A stretch of 64,000 nucleotides of DNA from Aliiroseovarius crassostreae (lineage in GTDB: Bacteria; Pseudomonadota; Alphaproteobacteria; Rhodobacterales; Rhodobacteraceae). The stretch covers positions 682,001-746,000 of the forward strand of contig NZ_LKBA01000004.1 of NCBI RefSeq assembly GCF_001307765.1, read 5' to 3'. Shown here one piece after another: positions 62,406-64,000 of the stretch (its first letter is position 1; every line of letters begins with the position of its first letter). Under the pieces are notes generated by a model. It did not search any database and was not told the DNA's origin. It saw only the letters and a list, made by a program, of their open reading frames with translations. The position numbers and the translations under genes are program-made.

Positions 62406-62457
62406 TGGGGGCGCTGCCCCCGCCTTCGGCCCCCCCGGGATATTTTTGACCAGAAAA
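62406..62457 (+). repeat. Dispersed intergenic hairpin repeat, copy 6
   Basis: GGGGGC-GCT-GCCCCC hairpin, GCCTTCGGC stem, then CCCCCCGGGATATTTTTGACC and AGAAAATG. Same orientation as copies 1 and 3; sits between the ligase and aldehyde dehydrogenase genes, so inside an operon. Confidence 0.7.
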
Positions 62458-62512
62458 TGAGGTCAGGGATGTCAGGGTTAACGGGGGCGCTGTTTCTGAA
62501 GATGAGGATAAG

Positions 62513-63895
62513 ATGTCACAGACATTGAAATGTATCTCGCCGATTGATGGATCGGTGTTTGCCGAGCGCGATGTGCTGTCGCGGGACGAGGCCTTTGCGG
62601 CGACGGCGCGCGCGCGCGCGGCCCAGGCGGCCTGGGCCGCACGGCCCTTGGCTGAGCGCGCGCAGCTTGTGATGGCAGGTGTTGCCGCGGTTGGTGCGAT
62701 GAATGACGAGATCGTGCCAGAGCTTGCGCATATGATGGGGCGTCCGGTCCGCTATGGCGGTGAGTTCGGTGGCTTTAATGAGCGTGCCGGTCACATGGCG
62801 TCGATTGCGGCAGAGGCGCTGGCCGATATTGCGGTGGGCGAGGACGAGACGTTCAAGCGCTATATCAAGCGCGTGCCGCATGGGGTGGTTTTTGTGGTGG
62901 CCCCCTGGAACTATCCCTACATGACGGCCATCAACACGGTGGCGCCGGCGCTGATTGCCGGCAATACGGTTGTGCTGAAACACGCCACCCAGACCTTGCT
63001 GGTGGGCGAGCGTATGGCGGCAGCCTTCCATGCGGCGGGCCTTCCCGAGGATGTGTTTCAGAATGTGTTCCTCTCACATGATGTGACCAATGATCTGATC
63101 GCGGGCAACGCGTTTGACTTTGTGAATTTCACCGGGTCCGTGGGCGGCGGTCAGGCGATGGAGCGCGCGGCGGCAGGCACGTTCACCGGGGTTGGCACCG
63201 AGCTGGGGGGCAAGGATCCGGGCTATGTCATGGAGGACGCCGATCTGGACGCGGCGGTGGATACGCTGATCGATGGTGCGATGTTCAATGCGGGCCAGTG
63301 CTGCTGCGGGATCGAACGGATCTATGTGCATGAGAGCCTATATGACGATTTTGTCGCCAAGGCGGTTGAGATCGTGAAAGGCTATAAGCTGGGCAACCCG
63401 CTCGACCCGGAAACCACGATGGGGCCGATGGCCAATGTGCGCTTTGCCGATGAGGTGCGCGCACAGATTTCCGAGGCGCTGGCCGAGGGGGCCGTGGCCC
63501 ATATCGACAGTTTTGCCGAGGATGACGGGGGCGCGTATCTGACCCCGCAGATCCTGACCAATGTGACCCATGACATGCGGGTGATGCGGGACGAGAGCTT
63601 TGGTCCTGTGGTGGGCATTATGAAGGTCTCGTCCGATGACGAGGCGATTGCCTTGATTAATGACAGTGAATTTGGCCTGACCGCAAGCCTCTGGACCGGT
63701 GATCTGGATCGTGCCGCCCGTGTGGGGGATCAGGTCGAGACCGGCACCGTCTTCATGAACCGGGCCGATTATCTTGATCCCGGCCTGTGCTGGACCGGCT
63801 GCAAGAACACCGGGCGCGGTGGCGGCCTGTCCGTGATCGGTTTTCACAATCTGACTCGCCCGAAAAGCTATCACCTGAAGAAGGTGACCGCGTAA
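62513..63895 (+). CDS. NAD(P)-dependent aldehyde dehydrogenase
   Basis: A 460-residue ALDH-superfamily enzyme. Catalytic residues are present: Glu230 in TELGGKDPG and the nucleophile Cys264 in NAGQCCCGIER; the nucleotide-site segment VAPWNYPYMTAINTV and FTGSVGGG are typical, with the C-terminal ESFGPVVGIMKV. The start is ATG at 62513. In this operon it may oxidise the aldehyde left after amine processing of a gamma-glutamyl compound. Substrate not recognised. A partner alcohol dehydrogenase would be expected further downstream, outside the window. Confidence 0.9.
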   Translation: MSQTLKCISPIDGSVFAERDVLSRDEAFAATARARAAQAAWAARPLAERAQLVMAGVAAVGAMNDEIVPELAHMMGRPVRYGGEFGGFNERAGHMASIAAEALADIAVGEDETFKRYIKRVPHGVVFVVAPWNYPYMTAINTVAPALIAGNTVVLKHATQTLLVGERMAAAFHAAGLPEDVFQNVFLSHDVTNDLIAGNAFDFVNFTGSVGGGQAMERAAAGTFTGVGTELGGKDPGYVMEDADLDAAVDTLIDGAMFNAGQCCCGIERIYVHESLYDDFVAKAVEIVKGYKLGNPLDPETTMGPMANVRFADEVRAQISEALAEGAVAHIDSFAEDDGGAYLTPQILTNVTHDMRVMRDESFGPVVGIMKVSSDDEAIALINDSEFGLTASLWTGDLDRAARVGDQVETGTVFMNRADYLDPGLCWTGCKNTGRGGGLSVIGFHNLTRPKSYHLKKVTA

Positions 63896-63918
63896 GGGGG
63901 ACAGCCTGCCCCCCTTTT
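63896..63918 (+). terminator. Possible terminator after the aldehyde dehydrogenase gene
   Basis: GGGGG (63896-63900) pairs with CCCCC (63910-63914), followed by TTTT. Short T-run, immediately after the stop; weak termination possible. Confidence 0.5.
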
Positions 63919-63953
63919 CCTGACATTCCCCATGGGGGGGCGGGCATCCAAAG

Positions 63954-64000
63954 CGTTTCTGCTTGTTGTTGGGGCACAATAATACGTGGAAACGCCCACG
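63954..64000. repeat. Degenerate GCGTTTC/GAAACGC pair at the window end
   Basis: AAAGCGTTTC near 63950-63960 and GGAAACGCC near 63987-63997 resemble the arms of the palindromic family at 30.3 kb, but the rest of each arm does not match. Partial element or coincidence. Confidence 0.35.

Noticed and set aside
1-64000. CRISPR array or phage/IS remnant
   Set aside because: No array of regularly spaced identical repeats and no transposase, integrase or phage structural gene was recognised.

Overview
The window is about 64 kb of GC-rich chromosome from an alphaproteobacterium, most likely a marine Rhodobacteraceae (Roseobacter group). The assignment is from memory of gene order and family types: a PccR-type propionate regulator beside pccB, perM-hdaA-ppk1-ppx, lgt-midA-pgeF, trxB opposite an Lrp regulator, a short bacterial-type ProS, YdcH and DUF1150 small proteins, and TRAP transporters. 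No phage, intact insertion sequence or CRISPR array was seen. Most of the window is ordinary housekeeping chromosome with accessory genes between.

Layout. 1-12 kb: propionyl-CoA assimilation, with pccR (cut by the window start), a Bcr/CflA exporter, pccB, pccA and B12-dependent methylmalonyl-CoA mutase, and five unrecognised or lipoprotein/membrane genes in between. TTTGCAAA sites mark PccR control. 12-16 kb: VOC protein, NhaA, a TerB/J-domain protein and an EEP-family nuclease/phosphatase. 16-17 kb: a cobalamin riboswitch in front of a DUF1636 metal-binding protein. 17-23 kb: polyphosphate enzymes, HdaA and PerM. 23-30 kb: FAD oxidoreductase, ProS, DUF2937, purE-purK, YdcH, and a heat-shock Hsp20-DUF1150 pair behind a sigma-32-like promoter. 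30-35 kb: a MarR-type regulator fused in frame to bifunctional ATP sulfurylase/APS kinase, an RES-domain protein, trxB and an Lrp regulator. 35-40 kb: pgeF-midA-lgt, ubiK, sseB and a uracil-DNA glycosylase. 40-44 kb: ArsR/ArsP-like permease pair and a second NhaA.

44-56 kb is the most accessory-looking part: a capsule-type ABC ATPase and KpsE-like protein with kdsA (no KpsM permease in the window), tRNA-Gln, a GtrB-like glycosyltransferase, a methyltransferase, a GtrA/GT-C fusion, and then a 1353-residue protein joining two rhodanese domains, a YidC/Oxa1-like membrane segment and a PEP-synthase-like ATP-grasp plus phosphohistidine domain. This last gene lies behind a perfect CtrA-type box and is the best candidate for an undescribed system. 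56-64 kb: an RpiR regulator faces an amidohydrolase, TRAP transporter, glutamine-synthetase-like ligase and aldehyde dehydrogenase operon, which reads as a gamma-glutamylation route for an imported amine.

Two intergenic repeat families also run through the window: a REP-like element with a GGGGC-loop-GCCCC hairpin next to a conserved AT-rich arm (six copies), and a palindrome built from AAAGCGTTTCGGGATAAAC (one perfect copy and degenerate copies). All calls come from reading the sequence; no database search was run.
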